A stretch of DNA of 64,000 nucleotides from DATAUD01 sp036268455 (lineage in GTDB: Bacteria; Verrucomicrobiota; Verrucomicrobiia; Limisphaerales; Palsa-1400): the NCBI GenBank assembly GCA_036268455.1, contig DATAUD010000020.1:28329-92328 (forward strand), written 5' to 3'. A model generated the notes under the pieces. It was not told the origin of the DNA. It searched no databases and saw only the letters and a list, made by a program, of their open reading frames with translations. This document shows positions 34,539-44,407 of this stretch, piece by piece (the first letter of the stretch is position 1; each line of letters starts with the position of its first letter). The translations under genes were made by a program, and so were the position numbers.

Positions 34539-37500
34539 ATGAGCGTGACCTCGAAAATTCACCTCTGCCTGCCATTTGCGTTTTGCCTTGTCACCGCGCA
34601 GGCCCAGCCGTCGATCACCAGCCAGCCCGCCAACCAGAACATTCAGATCGGCGCCACCGCGGCCTTTAGCGTGACGGTTTCGGATACCGAACCGATCACC
34701 TATCTCTGGCAATTCAACGGCACAAACGTGTTGAACCAAATCATTACGATTGCCGGCATCAATACCAACTCCTATTCGGGTGATAACGGCCCCGCGACCA
34801 ACGCCGCCTTGAACAGCCCATTCGGCGTGTGTGTCGATTCCTCCGGCAATGTGTATATCGGTGATTCGGGGAATCAGCGCGTTCGCAAAGTCTCCACGAA
34901 TGGCATCATTACCACATTTGCGGGCATGGGCGCTCCGAGTTTTAACGGCGACGGCGGTCAAGCCACGAACACCTTCTTGCATACATCCACGAGGTTGGCA
35001 ATCGACTCTTTGGGCCGATTGTATATTGCCGATACCGCCAACTATCGTGTACGCCGGGTCAATACCAATGGCATCGTTTCGACTTTCGCCGGCAACGGAA
35101 ACCCGGGAGATACAGGCGACAACGGCGCGGCAATCGCTGCGGAATTGGAGGGGATGTCGGGGATCGCATTTGATCTTCAAGGCGATTTCTACATATCTGA
35201 CGATGTAAACGGTCGTATCCGAAAAGTTGGCGCCAACGGCATCATCACTACTCTTGTTAGCGGCCTCGTCGGGCCAGGTGGATTGGCGGCCATTGCAAGC
35301 AATGCGGTGCTTGTCGCGGAATCTGAAATCACTCAGACTCTAACGAATAGCCGTGTGCAGAATTATGACAACGGCGTGTTAAGCACTTTCGCGGGCAACG
35401 GTTCCCTCGGATTCTCCGGTGACGGCGGCGATCCTACCGCAGCGCGGCTATCCTTGCCATTGGACGTTGTGTTTGCGCCCAAGCCCGCCTTCTACATCGC
35501 TGACTCCGGAAATGCTCGAATTCGCCAAGTCACGGCTGGCCCACCTGGAGTGTTTGGGCTGCCCACGACCGTCATTTCAACGATGGCGGGCAACGGAATC
35601 CACGGAACCAGCGGAGACGGTTCCGTCGCCACCAACGCAAGCATCAATCGCCCAGTCAGCCTGGCAGTGGACGCAGCCGGAGATCTCTATATAGCCGACG
35701 AGATAGGGAATCGCATCCGCGAGGTTTCGGCGTTCGCCACTGGCCCTACCTCACCTTGGGCACGGTTCCAATGTCTGAGGCTGGCAGTTACACCGTCATT
35801 GTCAGCGACTCAAGCGGAAGTGTGACCAGCAGCGTCGCCGTCCTGAGCCTTTATACGCTGCCGGCGATCACGGCCCAGCCGACAAACAAAAGCATCCTCA
35901 ACCGAAGCAACGCCACATTGAGTGTCACGGCCACGGGAACGCCGCCATTGTCCTACAATTGGCTTTTCAACGGCACCAACACTCTGCAATCCGGTTCGTC
36001 CAACACACTGCAGTTAAGCGATCTCAACACCAACAACTCCGGCTTTTATTCCGTCATCGTGAGCAACGCCTACGGCGCGGTCACCAGTGTGATTGCCACT
36101 GTGTCGGTCGGCTTCGCCCCGTCGATTGCCACACAGCCCGCCGCCGATTTTGCCTGGCTTGGAAACAATGCCCTTTTCAGCGTGACAGCCGATGGCACCG
36201 GACCATTCCATTATCAATGGCAACTCAATGGCAACTCAATGGAACCAATCTCCCCAATGATATTTTTGAGACCGTCGCCGGAAGCGGTGCCATCGGATTT
36301 TATCCCAATACAGGCCCTGCCACCAATGCCGCCTTGAATTATCCCGGTGGGGTGGCTGCTGACGGCGCGGGAAATTTTTACATTGCCGATTCAGCCAACA
36401 ATCGACTGCTGAAAGTTGACACTGACGGCATGATTTCCACAGTTGCCGGAGGATTGGGAGATTCCAGCGCGGGCGATGGCGGCCCGGCCACCAACGCATC
36501 TTTGGCGCGTTGCGATGCTGTAGCCCTTGATGATGGCGGCAATATTTACGTTGGAGAAGCGTATCGCCTTCGCAAAATAGATCCCAACGGCATCATTACC
36601 ACAGTGGCCGGGACGAATCAGCCAGGCTCAACGGGTGATGACGAACCGGCGACAAATGCCGAACTGGCTGCCGTCGAGAGTGTGGCGTGCGATCTTCAGG
36701 GAAATATATTCTTTTCAGAAAACTTAAACAATCGAGTCCGCAAAGTGGACGGAAATGGAACCATCACCACCATCGCGGGCAATCTTACACGCGGATACAA
36801 CGGAGACAACATTATCGCGACCAACGCGGAACTGAATTTTCCGACAGGAGTTGCGGTGGACGGTTCTGGAAACGTGTTCATTGCGGATTTCTCCAACCAG
36901 CGTATCCGCAAAGTCGGCGCCAACGGCATCATCGTGACATTTGCGGGGAACGGTACCTCCGGTCCGTTTGGAGACGGCGGCCAGGCCACAAACGCCAATC
37001 TTAACAATCCCGAAGGCTTGGCGTTCGACGCCTCGGATAATCTTTACGTCGCCGATACCTCCAACGAGCGAATCCGCAAAATCGGCACTAATGGCATTAT
37101 TGTCGCCGTTGCCGGAATTTTTGAGGGTTCCAACCCCGCGACCAACGTCAACCTTGAGTTTCCAGCCGCCATTTGTTTCGACCCTTCCGGCAACCTCTAC
37201 ATTGCCGATACGGGCGCCGAGCGAATCCGCGAACTATTCTACGGCGGCCAGCCGGCCTTATCGTTGCCGGACATCCATTCCGGCACTGCTGGCAGTTACT
37301 CCGTCGTTATTTCCAGTCCCTTTGGTAGTGTGACCAGCAGCATTGTCCCGCTGACGCTCATCGTCCAGCCCTCCATTGGCGGAATCGCCCTCCAACCGGA
37401 CGGAAGCATAGCCCTCAATTTCACCGGCGCGCCCGGCGCGAGCCACAGTCTTTGGATGGCCACCAATCTTTCTCCGCCAATTATTTGGTCGTCGATCGCC

Positions 37501-37593
37501 ACCAGTTTCACCGCCACAAACGGCTCTGGCCAACTCCTGGACACCAACACCCAGGGCTCCCCCGCCCGATTCTACCGGATTTCCTTTCCGTAG
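34539..37593 (+). pseudogene. Secreted NHL-repeat/Ig-like protein gene, broken by two frameshifts
   Basis: One ancestral gene of about 1,020 codons is spread over three frames. Frame one (34539 to ~35750) has a signal peptide (LCLPFAFCLVTAQA), an Ig-like domain and NHL repeats of the form SGNVYIGDSGNQRVRKV followed by TFAGNG. Frame two (~35750 to ~36231) has Ig-like domains (AGSYTVIVSDSSGSVTSS; NSGFYSVIVSNAYG). Frame three (~36232 to 37593) has a second NHL propeller, an Ig half and the typical C-terminal tail ending PARFYRISFP. The first break is explained by loss of one C near 35750 (restoring it reads GPTLTLGTVP, as expected); the second by an 11-bp tandem duplication. If the sequence is correct, only the N-terminal propeller is made. 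Confidence 0.85.
36221..36242. repeat. 11-bp tandem duplication causing a frameshift
   Basis: CAACTCAATGG occurs twice in immediate tandem (36221-36231 and 36232-36242). Removing one copy joins the Ig-like segment YQWQLNG to TNLPNDIFETVAGSG in one frame, exactly the sequence expected at the Ig-to-NHL border. The duplication is therefore a derived slippage event, or an assembly artefact, not part of the original gene. Confidence 0.9.
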
Positions 37594-37693
37594 CCCGCCG
37601 GCACGGTCTTCAAAAAAAGCTCTTGCATTTACAGCATTAAGTGGGAATACTCTAATGTATGTTTTATTACGTTAATGTTAATACGATTAAAAC

Positions 37694-37824
37694 GGGTCAA
37701 GGGCAGTCAAACAACCCTCACAGCGAGGACAAACATCGTAAATAACTGTCTTTGTGCATCTTACAACAATATTTCCGATTATTCACCCATTCTTCAGTCA
37801 AGGCCAGTCAAACCAGGTCAAACC
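37694..37824. promoter_or_regulatory. Repeated GTCAA(A) motifs upstream of the ebo-type operon
   Basis: The 287-bp gene-free interval 37594-37880 has repeated direct motifs: GGGTCAAGGGCAGTCAAACA near 37694-37713, and CAGTCAAGGCCAGTCAAACC followed by AGGTCAAACC at 37795-37824. GTCAA occurs five times, often about 10 bp apart, which would put copies on one face of the helix. They could be operator half-sites for the operon that starts at 37881. No clear -35/-10 pair was found, and no regulator gene is adjacent. A further AT-rich stretch at 37620-37690 holds nothing recognisable. Confidence 0.35.
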
Positions 37825-37880
37825 ACTTTGCTGAAATGTTACTTGTCGCAACGCCAACCCTCCCCGAAACTGAAAATGTT

Positions 37881-38156
37881 ATGCGAATGACCCGCGACCG
37901 TGTTTTGGACCTCTATTTCATGGAGGCCCGCGCCAAATTAATCGATCTCGCCGCCTTTCTCGACCGCTTCGATCGCGCGGAGGGCGCCGATCACGATTTC
38001 CGCATCGACGCCTTCAGGAAGGCGCTGACGGAGCTGCATCACGCAAAGCCTGAACGCGCCAAACGAGTTCTCCTCAGCCTGAGCGATCCCACTGTTGAAC
38101 CCCTGCCCGCTGCCACGACAAAAGCCGCCTCCGGCGCCTGGCCAGGCGCCAAATAA
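37881..38156 (+). CDS. Small conserved-looking protein opening the ebo-type operon
   Basis: A 91-residue protein starting MRMTRDRVLDLYFMEARAKL; an alternative ATG lies two codons on, and the longer upstream reading is unlikely. The first ~70 residues are helical and charged (IDLAAFLDRFDRAEG; FRIDAFRKALTELHHAKPER), and the tail is Pro/Ala-rich and ends GAWPGAK. It does not match EboA as I know it. The next gene begins three bases after its stop, so co-expression with the EboB-like hydrolase is almost certain. A helper or adaptor role in the ebo pathway is possible; the function is unknown. Confidence 0.75.
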   Translation: MRMTRDRVLDLYFMEARAKLIDLAAFLDRFDRAEGADHDFRIDAFRKALTELHHAKPERAKRVLLSLSDPTVEPLPAATTKAASGAWPGAK

Positions 38157-38159
38157 GCC

Positions 38160-38966
38160 ATGCGTTATATTGAGCCTCATGCCCACATGGTCAGCCGGAC
38201 GACCGACGATTACCTCGCCATCGCAACGGCGGGTTGCCAGGTCGTTTGTGAACCCGCTTTTTGGGCGGGATTTGACCGCACTTCTGTGGATGGATTTTTC
38301 GATTATTTTCGGCAATTGACTGACTATGAACCGAAACGGGCCGCAAAACACGGTCTGGCCCACTATTGCTGGATTTGCCTCAATCCAAAGGAATCCGAGG
38401 ACCTCAAGCTGGCGGAGGAAGTCCTCGGCATCATTCCGCAATTCCTGGACAAGCCGAACGTCCTGGGCATCGGCGAGATTGGATTGAACAAGAACAGCCG
38501 CAACGAACTCAAGGTGTTCGAGCGCCACGTCGATTTGGCGGCGCGTCACGAGCAACTGATTCTGATCCACACGCCCCATCTTGAGGACAAGCTCAAAGGG
38601 ACTAAAATTATTATTGACTCATTAAAGTCCGATCCGCGCGTGAAACCGGAGCGCGTGATCATCGACCATGTCGAGGAGCACACCATCGAATTGGTGCTCG
38701 ACGCCGGGTTTTGGGCGGGCATGACCCTCTATCCGGAGTCCAAGTGCACCGCAGCGCGCGCGGCGGACATGGTCGAGCAATACGGGAACCAGCGGTTGTG
38801 GATGAACAGCGCGTGCGATTGGGGTGTGAGCGTCCCGCTGGCCGTCCCTCGCGCCGCCTTGGAAATGCGCCAGCGCGGCCACACCGCGGCGGAAATCGAC
38901 ACGCTCATTTATGCCAATCCCGCGCGATTTCTGGGCCAGTCAAAAAAGTTTCACGCCCCCGTTTAA
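38160..38966 (+). CDS. eboB: TatD-related metal-dependent hydrolase, EboB-like
   Basis: A TIM-barrel metal hydrolase of 268 residues. Metal ligands are visible as His7 and His9 (EPHAHM), Glu in GIGEIGLN near 103, His in LILIHTPH near 140, His in IIDHVEEH near 168 and Asp in NSACDWG near 220. This fits the TatD/amidohydrolase pattern. The gene sits between the small ORF and an EboE-like gene, the arrangement of the ebo cluster known from eustigmatophyte plastids, cyanobacterial scytonemin loci and scattered bacteria, where the products are linked to handling or export of a secondary metabolite. The substrate is unknown. EboB is assigned by family plus context. Confidence 0.85.
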   Translation: MRYIEPHAHMVSRTTDDYLAIATAGCQVVCEPAFWAGFDRTSVDGFFDYFRQLTDYEPKRAAKHGLAHYCWICLNPKESEDLKLAEEVLGIIPQFLDKPNVLGIGEIGLNKNSRNELKVFERHVDLAARHEQLILIHTPHLEDKLKGTKIIIDSLKSDPRVKPERVIIDHVEEHTIELVLDAGFWAGMTLYPESKCTAARAADMVEQYGNQRLWMNSACDWGVSVPLAVPRAALEMRQRGHTAAEIDTLIYANPARFLGQSKKFHAPV

Positions 38967-38978
38967 CGATTCCCTCCG

Positions 38979-40139
38979 ATGTTGCTCGCCAAAGGCCATC
39001 ACCTCGCGTACTGCGGTAACATCCATCGAGGAGAGACGTGGCCGGAAACTTTCGCCGCTCTCGAACAATACACCCTGGCGGTGAAGCAGCGTGTCTCCCC
39101 GTCCGACCCTTATGGCATCGGACTGCGATTGAGCGACCAGGCTTCGCGTGAATTGTCAGCCCCGCCGGCCCTTGCGGATTTTCAACGCTGGCTGGAACGG
39201 CACGACTGTTACGTCTTCACGATCAACGGATTTCCTTACGGCAAATTTCACGGCCAGCGCGTGAAGGAACAAGTCTATGCGCCGGATTGGACCACCTCCG
39301 AACGGCTCGAATACACCAACCGCCTGTTCGACTTGCTGGCGCAATTGCTTCCGCGTGGCGTCGAAGGAAGTGTGAGCACGCTGCCCTGCTCGTTCAAAGC
39401 GTTTATCAAAACTCCCGAACAGGAACGGCAAATCCGCTCCAACATTTGGCATTGCGTCGAGCACATTGCCGCGCTCGCGGAAAAATCCGGACGCGTTCTG
39501 CACCTCGGCCTCGAGCCGGAGCCGCTCTGCTTTTTGGAAACGACGGACGAAACTGTGGCGTTCTTCGGTCTTCTTCGCGATGAACACGGCGGCGACGCGC
39601 GAATCGCGTCCTTCCTCGGCGTCAATTATGACACCTGCCATCTTGCCGTCGAATATGAAGACTCGCGCGAATCGCTCTCGAAGTTGCGCCGGCACGGAAT
39701 CAAAATTTCCAAAATCCACTTAAGTTCGGCGTTGAAAATGCGGCCATCGCCTCACGCCAGGACGGCTGTCGCCGCATTTGCCGACAACGTTTATTTGCAC
39801 CAGGTCGTGGCCCGCGACGTGAAGGGCCGCGTGACTCGCTTTCGCGATCTCGATGCGGCGTTGCGCTCCGCCGATCCGGCCGAGGAATGGCGTGTCCACT
39901 TTCATATTCCCCTTCAATGCGGGCCGGCGGATTGGTTCGATACTACCGCCGACCATTTGTTGGGCGCGCTTGATGTGCTGAGCGCGGACCCGGGACTTTG
40001 TTCGCATCTGGAAATGGAAACTTACACATGGGAGGTGCTGCCGCCGGAATTGAAAAGCCGGAGCGTCGTTGACCAACTCGCGGCGGAATACGAATGGTGC
40101 CTGGCAGAACTGCGGACCCGGGGATTGGGCCGGCAATGA
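38979..40139 (+). CDS. eboE: EboE-like sugar-isomerase-fold protein
   Basis: A 386-residue protein of the xylose-isomerase-like TIM-barrel superfamily, of the type called metabolite-traffic protein EboE. The N-terminus LLAKGHHLAYCGNIHRGETW is characteristic of the group. Barrel strands carry LHLGLEPEPLCFLE near residue 175, the acidic and His ligands in GVNYDTCHLAVEYED near 213, and KISKIHLSSALKM near 244. A metal site of Glu, Asp and His is likely. The start is the ATG 12 bp after eboB. Its stop overlaps the ATG of the UbiA-like gene (ATGA). The reaction is unknown in all members I know of. Confidence 0.87.
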   Translation: MLLAKGHHLAYCGNIHRGETWPETFAALEQYTLAVKQRVSPSDPYGIGLRLSDQASRELSAPPALADFQRWLERHDCYVFTINGFPYGKFHGQRVKEQVYAPDWTTSERLEYTNRLFDLLAQLLPRGVEGSVSTLPCSFKAFIKTPEQERQIRSNIWHCVEHIAALAEKSGRVLHLGLEPEPLCFLETTDETVAFFGLLRDEHGGDARIASFLGVNYDTCHLAVEYEDSRESLSKLRRHGIKISKIHLSSALKMRPSPHARTAVAAFADNVYLHQVVARDVKGRVTRFRDLDAALRSADPAEEWRVHFHIPLQCGPADWFDTTADHLLGALDVLSADPGLCSHLEMETYTWEVLPPELKSRSVVDQLAAEYEWCLAELRTRGLGRQ

Positions 40140-41005
40140 ACCTGTTTCCGCGCCCATCGAAATTGCGCGTTTTCCTGACTTTGGGGCGCGTTTCCAATTT
40201 GCCCACCGTCTGGTCCGATTGTTTGGCCGCCTGGTGGCTCGGAGGAGGCGGCAACGTTTGGACGCTCGTCTGCGTCTCGATTTCTGTGAGCTTCCTTTAC
40301 GAAGGCGGCATGTTCCTTAACGACGCCTTTGACGCGGCATTCGATCGCCACCATCGCCGGACCCGCCCAATCCCCTCCGGCGCGATTGACGAACGCGAGG
40401 TCTGGCAGTGGGGTTGCATCTGGCTGATCCTGGGGCTGGCGGGAGTTGCGTGGCGGGGAGAGGTTCCGCTGATTTTTGGATTGCTGTTGAGCGCGTGCAT
40501 CGTGATTTACAACGCCATTCACAAATGGACCCCCTTTGCGCCGCTCGTGATGGGCGCCTGCCGCCTCGGTGTCTATCTCGTGGCCGCGTCCGCCGCCTCC
40601 AACGGGGTGGATGGCGAAGTCATTTGGAAAGGATTGGCCCTCGCGGCGTACGTCGCCGGCCTGAGTTGGGTTGCGCGCAAAGAGAGCGCCCGAGTCGAGG
40701 TCAATTATTGGCCGTGCATCCTGCTGGCCGCGCCGATTTTTATAGCGGGATGCATCGATGATGGCGATTCCGCGAAGCCCGCGCTCCTCTTTTCCCTTGT
40801 CCTGGCGGTTTGGGTCCTCTGGGCGGTAAGCCGGAGTTTCGGACGCGGCGGCGCGAATGTCGGCTATACAGTTTCCCGGCTTTTAGCGGGTATCGCGCTG
40901 GTAGATTTGCTGACTGTGGCGACGGTGAGCGACCCATGGATTGCGATTTTCGGCGCCTGGTTTCTGCTGGCGTTGCTGTTACAACGGTTTATACCGGCCA
41001 CTTAG
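40136..41005 (+). CDS. eboC: UbiA-family prenyltransferase, EboC-like
   Basis: An integral membrane prenyltransferase of 289 residues with about eight helices. The first Asp-rich motif reads NDAFDAAFDRHHRRTRPIPSG (the N-D-x2-D-x3-D form that binds prenyl diphosphate through Mg). The second, less sharp, lies in the loop around ARKESARVE, where the usual D-x3-D is not clear, so catalytic competence should be judged carefully. The ATGA overlap with eboE fixes the start at 40136. In ebo clusters EboC is the UbiA member. eboD and eboF are not in this window, and the operon seems to end here. Confidence 0.87.
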   Translation: MNLFPRPSKLRVFLTLGRVSNLPTVWSDCLAAWWLGGGGNVWTLVCVSISVSFLYEGGMFLNDAFDAAFDRHHRRTRPIPSGAIDEREVWQWGCIWLILGLAGVAWRGEVPLIFGLLLSACIVIYNAIHKWTPFAPLVMGACRLGVYLVAASAASNGVDGEVIWKGLALAAYVAGLSWVARKESARVEVNYWPCILLAAPIFIAGCIDDGDSAKPALLFSLVLAVWVLWAVSRSFGRGGANVGYTVSRLLAGIALVDLLTVATVSDPWIAIFGAWFLLALLLQRFIPAT

Positions 41006-41042
41006 ACCTTGTTAATTTCTTGTAAACCGAAGCGAAAGATAG

Positions 41043-41105
41043 TTGACACTTTTCCTCGCCATTTTTTTAAACGGGTGTATAGTATAGCACCGAAGTCGGG
41101 AGGAG
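41043..41105 (+). promoter_or_regulatory. Promoter and strong ribosome site for the zinc-knuckle gene
   Basis: TTGACA (41043-41048) is a perfect -35 box and stands 17 bp from TTTAAA (41066-41071), a 4/6 match to the -10 consensus. A second AT-rich run, TATAGTATAG, follows at 41078-41087. GGGAGGAG (41098-41105) is a strong Shine-Dalgarno sequence nine bases before the ATG at 41115. The strength of this site is unlike most starts in the window and decides the start of the next gene. Confidence 0.5.
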
Positions 41106-41114
41106 ACACAACAT

Positions 41115-41459
41115 ATGAAAAAAAGAAGTTGGAGCAGGAAAAAAATTAGCGACGAATTTACAGGGTTGCTAAAAGCCGACGGCACACCGATGTCCCGTCA
41201 GCAGATCCACATGATGCGCAAAAAAGCGCGCGGCATTTGTTTGACGTGCGGAGCGCCGGCGGTGGGCGTGTACTGTTTGAAACACACAATCGCCGCCCGC
41301 GAACGCATGCGGCATAAATTGAAATATCGCCGCCGGCTGCGCAAATCGCCTAGCTACGTCCTGGCAAAGCAGGCCGGGTCCAAGCGCGGCTCCGCTGGGG
41401 TCAAATTGGGACGCGTTCCGCGTTCCCGGTTGCGCGCCCGTTTGGCGGCGCACAGTTAG
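41115..41459 (+). CDS. Small basic protein with a CxxC...C...H zinc knuckle
   Basis: A 114-residue, very basic protein (many Lys and Arg) with ICLTCGAPAVGVYCLKHTIA, giving a likely Cys2-Cys-His zinc knuckle around residues 35-55, followed by ARERMRHKLKYRRRLRK and a basic Ser/Gly tail. It could bind nucleic acid. No named family is recognised. Its own promoter and strong ribosome site suggest good expression. It ends three bases before the stop of the convergent YfhO-like gene. It is separate from the ebo operon, with 109 bp between. Confidence 0.7.
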   Translation: MKKRSWSRKKISDEFTGLLKADGTPMSRQQIHMMRKKARGICLTCGAPAVGVYCLKHTIAARERMRHKLKYRRRLRKSPSYVLAKQAGSKRGSAGVKLGRVPRSRLRARLAAHS

Positions 41460-41461
41460 AG

Positions 41462-44371
41462 TCAGGGTTGCCGCGAAGGCGCTGTCGCTCGGGGTTCGAT
41501 GCAGAAGTGGTTGTAAACCACATATCCTCCCAACAATATCCCGAGGATCAGCGAGGCGACGCTGATATATAAAAACTTCAGCGGCGGCTGGAAGCGCAAC
41601 TCGATGTCGTGTTGCCCAGCCGGCATAAAGACGCCTTCCATGATGTAATTGCAACGCAGAAGCGGCGCCTCCTTGCCATCAAGCCAGACTCGCCACCATT
41701 CGCTGGTTCGATCGTTCACTAACAACACAGCCGGCGTCTTGGCGTCGGCGTGCAGCAAGATGTGCTTCGACTGGTAATGCGTGATTTGGACGGTTCCAGG
41801 ATCGGCATCCGGCGAGCCGGACTTTTCCGAAACAGGCGTGTTCGTCGCGACAATAACGGTCTTCTGCGGATTAAACGGTTGTGACGCCAGGATTTGCAAG
41901 GTGGATGGATCATCCGCCATTTGCCAACTGGAATACAGCTTGGCGCGCGGCAGGGCGTTTTTGAATTCGATCAAGGCGAATTTGCCGTTGGCGTTGGTTT
42001 GAACCATCATGTCGCCGGCATCTTCGGCCTGCGCCATACTCGCGATGCCAGGTTTATGGGTAAGATCCAGGCGCATGACCGTGGTAAAGCTGTTCGGCGG
42101 CAGGACGAATTGGTTGAGAACATCCGCCAGGCGTGAATCGGCGAAGATATAACGCGTGTTCGTCAATTGCCAAAGCCGGGCGGCGGCGGAACATTGGACG
42201 ACCCAATTCCAAGTCGGCGTATCGCGCGGGTGAGTCGAGGCCCATTGGAGGGCGGCGGGGGAGAGGTCGGCGCCCGAACGCGTGATAAAATCGCCGATAT
42301 AACTTTTGTCCAAATCAGGCATGCGCGGAGCCTGGTCAATCTCCATGGATTGAATGTCATTGAACGGATAATCGTTTTCCAGCCACCAATGGGAAAATGG
42401 GGCAAAATTGGGGTCGGAATCCCCGAGCACCAGATCATACCCCCCCATCGGCGAAAATCGGGAAGTAACGCGATGCTCCCAAGGATCTTTTCGGAGGACA
42501 TCCACAACCGGATTCATCGCATATTTCTGTTTGTAATTGAAATACCGGATCCACGGAACGTCCGCCCGCGCAAGATCGCAAATCATGATCGCACTCAAGC
42601 CGACCCACGCAAAAACGGCCCTCTTGCCGGTAAGCGCGCCAGTCAGAATGAGAAAGATCAGTCCCGCTGAAATGGTCAAATAGATGACGTAATCCCCCAC
42701 TTCACTGATGCTGAAATCGGCAACCTGCGGCGCAATCTCAAGATGCGCGGTATCGAGAAGTTGCGGGCCAAAACCGTTGAGATGAAGATATTCGATAAGG
42801 TCCGCGCGCTCCCCCCTCATGATAAGGAAAGCGGCAAGGGAAATTAGCACCGCAATGGCGCATCCGAACACCCATTTCAGTTCAAAGCCGGAAAGCTTTT
42901 TCAATCCGCCCCACATCACCTCGAAAAACCCGCGACCCTTGGCCGCCGGCTCGCTCAGATACCGGCGGTGAAGCACCTCGAGACCATATCCCGAAAGGAT
43001 GATCAGGCAAAGGTTCAGCGGGTGCATGTACTTCATGGGGCTGCGAATATCGTTGAGAAACGGCAGCGCATAAACAAACCTATAGACAAAGCCGTGTTGT
43101 CCCCACGCCGCCATCAGTGAAAATGCCCCGGCAATCCCCCAGAACCAAGTCTCCCGCCGCTCTTGGGGGGAATACGGCGAGCCGGTTTTGCGAATGGAGT
43201 TGGCAAGGCCGAAAACCGCCAGCAAGCAAACCAGCAACCCCGCATATTCGCCCGAACCGGTGTGGCGCAGTTGCACGCCGCTATTTTTGACTTGTTGCAG
43301 TATTTGGCTGCGAACTTTGACATCATCGCCCGCAAAAATGTCCTGAATATTCTGCGGCATGCCCAGGACAACGGCGGCGTGGACCCGGACTTTCGAATCA
43401 CTGCTTTGCAATTCCTGGATGCGCGGGTCTTCAGCGACGCTGCCCCAATACGAGCCGGACTTGTCCGGCGAAGTGGTGAATTCCCTCAGCCGATAGCCGA
43501 ACAGGCCCGGAATAAAAACGCGAAGCGATTCGAGCTTGGGAATGCTCCATTGCACATTGAAATCCCACATGTCGCTTCCGCCGCCGCTTCCGCCGCCACC
43601 GGGGCCGAGTTGTGTTCCCACCAGGGTATAAAGCGTGGCCGCCGAAATTAGAACGGCAAAAACCACCACCAGCACACCTGTGCCAATCGCCTTGGCAACG
43701 CCTTTTGCCAGATCGGATTCCGTGGAGAGAAAATAGAAAAGAACAAAGATTCCAACGTAGATGCTGAAAATGGCCCCGACGTCAAATCCCTCCATAACCG
43801 TCATTCCCACCGCCAACCCCGCCAACACGCCTTTAAGCCATAACCTCTCGATGTAAGGGCTGACGATGATTCCCAACGCGACAAAAACCATGCCCGCCGA
43901 AACGATCCACGTGCCCAATCCCCAGCACGCGTTGGAGAAATAGTGCATGTTCAAACCCGCGCCCACCCCCGCGACGACGCAGACCATCGGCGCAAACCGC
44001 AGTTGGCGGAAAAGAAACCAGGCGCAAAAACCAAAGAACACCATCGTCAGCGGCGCATACACTTTGAGGTAGTATTCTGGGGGCAGCATGGCCGCAAAAA
44101 GGCCCGAAATCGAAGGCGACGGCGCCGGCACAGCGCCGCCAATCCACCAAAAATCCGCCCAAAAGCCCGTGAAAATTCCCGGATACTGCGCCGAACTGTC
44201 TTTCATCGCGCCCAGCGCCGAATCATTGGCGAAGAAAACTTCGTACGGAAGAAACCCTTGATGGCACAGCACCGCATAGCTTCCGCCCAGAAGCGCCAGC
44301 AAAAGCCAAAACAGTCCGCTTGGCGCCTTTTGTTTAGAGTTGCGTCCGTCTCCGCTCATAGATTTTGTCAT
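41462..44371 (-). CDS. YfhO-like polytopic membrane protein (GT-C-type fold)
   Basis: A 969-residue protein with about 12-13 membrane helices. The first (FWLLLALLGGSYAVLCH) is followed by a large loop with an acidic start (FFANDSALGAMKDSSAQ), consistent with GT-C or YfhO-type enzymes that use lipid-linked sugars. A soluble C-terminal domain (~residues 620-930) is beta-rich and contains VLLVNDRTSEWWRVWLDG and FMPAGQHDIELRFQPP, the typical end of YfhO-like proteins, then a last helix. The role is inferred: glycosylation of a cell-surface polymer. It is the third gene of an operon after the epimerase and GT10 genes, 36 bp downstream of the latter. Confidence 0.75.
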   Translation of the reverse strand: MTKSMSGDGRNSKQKAPSGLFWLLLALLGGSYAVLCHQGFLPYEVFFANDSALGAMKDSSAQYPGIFTGFWADFWWIGGAVPAPSPSISGLFAAMLPPEYYLKVYAPLTMVFFGFCAWFLFRQLRFAPMVCVVAGVGAGLNMHYFSNACWGLGTWIVSAGMVFVALGIIVSPYIERLWLKGVLAGLAVGMTVMEGFDVGAIFSIYVGIFVLFYFLSTESDLAKGVAKAIGTGVLVVVFAVLISAATLYTLVGTQLGPGGGGSGGGSDMWDFNVQWSIPKLESLRVFIPGLFGYRLREFTTSPDKSGSYWGSVAEDPRIQELQSSDSKVRVHAAVVLGMPQNIQDIFAGDDVKVRSQILQQVKNSGVQLRHTGSGEYAGLLVCLLAVFGLANSIRKTGSPYSPQERRETWFWGIAGAFSLMAAWGQHGFVYRFVYALPFLNDIRSPMKYMHPLNLCLIILSGYGLEVLHRRYLSEPAAKGRGFFEVMWGGLKKLSGFELKWVFGCAIAVLISLAAFLIMRGERADLIEYLHLNGFGPQLLDTAHLEIAPQVADFSISEVGDYVIYLTISAGLIFLILTGALTGKRAVFAWVGLSAIMICDLARADVPWIRYFNYKQKYAMNPVVDVLRKDPWEHRVTSRFSPMGGYDLVLGDSDPNFAPFSHWWLENDYPFNDIQSMEIDQAPRMPDLDKSYIGDFITRSGADLSPAALQWASTHPRDTPTWNWVVQCSAAARLWQLTNTRYIFADSRLADVLNQFVLPPNSFTTVMRLDLTHKPGIASMAQAEDAGDMMVQTNANGKFALIEFKNALPRAKLYSSWQMADDPSTLQILASQPFNPQKTVIVATNTPVSEKSGSPDADPGTVQITHYQSKHILLHADAKTPAVLLVNDRTSEWWRVWLDGKEAPLLRCNYIMEGVFMPAGQHDIELRFQPPLKFLYISVASLILGILLGGYVVYNHFCIEPRATAPSRQP

Positions 44372-44407
44372 AGCATATGGTAAAAAGTTTCAAAGCCAAT
44401 CGTCTTT

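Noticed and set aside
35959..37593. Independent 544-codon gene starting at 35959
   Set aside because: Its first ~90 codons are a shadow of the Ig-like frame; similarity starts only after the 11-bp duplication.
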